DNA of 56,238 bases from contig JBAYOV010000023.1 in the NCBI GenBank assembly GCA_041678045.1, positions 1 through 56,238 of the forward strand, in the 5' to 3' direction. The first letter of the stretch is position 1; every line of letters begins with the position of its first letter. Shown here piece by piece: positions 55,455 to 56,238 of the stretch. The DNA comes from UBA2357 sp041678045. Lineage in GTDB: Bacteria; Pseudomonadota; Gammaproteobacteria; Burkholderiales; Rhodocyclaceae. A program made the position numbers and the translations under genes. The notes below the pieces were generated by a model, which did no database searches, was not told where the DNA came from, and saw only the letters and a program-made list of their open reading frames with translations.

Positions 55455-56035
55455 TGGCAGGGCATGCGAACTTCACCGCGCTGCTGGACGCCAATACCCT
55501 CTATCCCATCCTGACCTGCGATGCGCTGATGAGCCTGGCCGCTGCCGGGCTCTTTGCCCCCAAGTGGAGCCAGCGCATCGAGACGGAGTGGATGCGCAAT
55601 CTCGAGGCCGAGCGACCGGAACTGAGCGGCAAGCTTGCCCTGCGGCGCGACCAGATGCGGCGTGCCGCGCCCGACTGGGAAGTGGCCGAAAGTGCCATTG
55701 GCGCCTTGCTCCCCGGCATCACCCTGCCCGACCCTGGTGACGCCCATGTGCTGGCTGCTGCCATCGCCGGCCACGCCGACTGCATCGTCACCTTCAACCT
55801 GAAGGACTTTCCGGAAGCAGCTCTCGCCCCTTTGGGCATCGAAGCGATTCACCCGGACCGTTTCATCATCAGCCAGCTTGACCTGGCGCCCTTCCAGGCC
55901 ATCGCTGCCCTCGGGAAAATGCGGCAACGCCGCAAGAGCCCACCCTACTCCCCGGAAGACTTCGCCTGCGCGTTTGAGCGCAACGGGCTGCCCGCCGTCG
56001 CCAGCCGGTTGCGCGAGGCTGCCGGGCTGATCTGA
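55454..56035 (+). CDS. PIN-domain ribonuclease toxin
   Basis: 193 residues. Acidic PIN residues are visible in FTALLDANTLYPI, ETEWMRNLE, LPDPGDAHVLAAAIAG and VTFNLKDFP, the pattern of the PIN family that pairs with excisionase-like antitoxins. VapC-like PIN toxins cut tRNA or rRNA with magnesium. The C-terminal 60 residues (SPPYSPEDFACAFERNGLPAVASRL) are typical of this longer subfamily. Translation is coupled to the antitoxin. The pair lies inside the metH-tail repeat and was probably acquired. Confidence 0.85.
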   Translation: MAGHANFTALLDANTLYPILTCDALMSLAAAGLFAPKWSQRIETEWMRNLEAERPELSGKLALRRDQMRRAAPDWEVAESAIGALLPGITLPDPGDAHVLAAAIAGHADCIVTFNLKDFPEAALAPLGIEAIHPDRFIISQLDLAPFQAIAALGKMRQRRKSPPYSPEDFACAFERNGLPAVASRLREAAGLI

Positions 56036-56088
56036 GGCCTGAGGTGTAATGCTGGAGATGCTCGACTGGCTTGGCTTCCATCAGCCGC

Positions 56089-56112
56089 AATAATAGGGGA
56101 CAGACCACGATT
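56089..56112. repeat. Short repeat-like motif at the edge of the metH-tail copy
   Basis: TAGGGGACAGACCACG lies a few bases before the second metH tail begins at 56117. I recall the core GGGGACAGACCACG as a recurrent intergenic motif, often near REP-type transposase genes. No transposase is seen here, so it may be a remnant. Confidence 0.35.
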
Positions 56113-56116
56113 GATT

Positions 56117-56219
56117 CTTCGCCGTCAGCAAGATCGGCGAAGATCAGCTGGAGGACTGGGCCGGGCGCACCGGCATGAGCGTGGACGCGGCGCGGAGGTG
56201 GTTGGCGCCGTTGCTGTAG
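56117..56219 (+). pseudogene. Direct repeat, copy 2: fragment of a metH 3' end
   Basis: This encodes the last 33 MetH residues (FAVSKIGEDQ to RRWLAPLL) and a TAG stop, preceded in frame by TGA at 56112. Compared with metH, the differences are ATT to ATC (Ile), CTG to TTG (Leu) and TAA to TAG: all synonymous. The fragment therefore looks like the tail of a once functional metH from a slightly different lineage, not a decayed copy. Confidence 0.88.
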
Positions 56220-56238
56220 TCAGTCGGTTACTCTGGAA

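Overview
This 56 kb window is GC-rich chromosomal DNA from a betaproteobacterium, most likely a Rhodocyclales relative (inference). The grounds are the GshA type that resembles the Acidithiobacillus ferrooxidans enzyme, a TorF-like porin, UbiK, ComM, the glnK-amtB unit with a sigma-54 promoter, an S-adenosylhomocysteine (SAH) riboswitch on metH, and many c-di-GMP proteins. I saw no rRNA, tRNA, CRISPR array, transposase or integrase.

Layout. 1-620: an unassigned ORF end and a YefM-YoeB toxin-antitoxin (TA) module with a truncated toxin. 796-5566: an SLC13-type permease, a hypothetical protein and an EAL-CBS-GGDEF protein. 5707-10854: a PhnD-like lipoprotein, a PAS-GGDEF cyclase and a TonB-dependent receptor. 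10855-13404: a possible HsdM relic, a HigB/HigA-ImmA module and an exported pentapeptide-repeat protein. 13471-15761 (minus): a substrate-binding-like protein overlapping a CHASE8-like/HAMP/GGDEF cyclase. 15925-18356 (minus): ahpC and ahpF. 18807-19660: two Roadblock-like proteins. 19674-21490 (minus): an M48 peptidase and a small membrane protein. 21611-22840: a solitary adenine methyltransferase. 22969-27173: gshA-gshB-apbE-EamA transporter. 27216-32665 (minus): kinase, kinase, response regulator, then REC-PAS-GGDEF-EAL-CZB. 32858-35214: leuA divergent from an Lrp-type regulator. 35275-36052: a small gene and a putative ADP-ribosyltransferase-fold toxin. 36057-39546: an exported coiled-coil protein, an ABC-F protein and thrH. 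39634-42097 (minus): a porin and glnK-amtB. 42428-45614: ubiK, comM and a Bcr/CflA transporter. 45628-47699 (minus): rhodanese, livF and livG. 47905-49224: pdxH and a lipoprotein. 49297-50683 (minus): a bacteriohemerythrin and a TacAT-type TA module. 50988-54761: metH. 54990-56035: an excisionase-like/PIN TA pair. 56117-56238: a second copy of the metH 3' end.

Themes. Core metabolism (leuA, gshAB, metH, pdxH, thrH, glnK-amtB, ahpCF) alternates with signalling and addiction modules. Four proteins carry GGDEF and/or EAL domains. Two of them are translationally coupled to periplasmic binding proteins, which suggests ligand-controlled c-di-GMP synthesis. Five TA modules are present, several with clear palindromic operators.

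The most striking signal is at the right end. A TA pair sits between two copies of the last 102 bp of metH. The three differences between the copies are all synonymous in the metH frame, as expected if the cassette arrived with a metH tail from another lineage. The ART-like module at 35275-36052 and the binding-protein/cyclase pairs are the other candidates for little-described systems.
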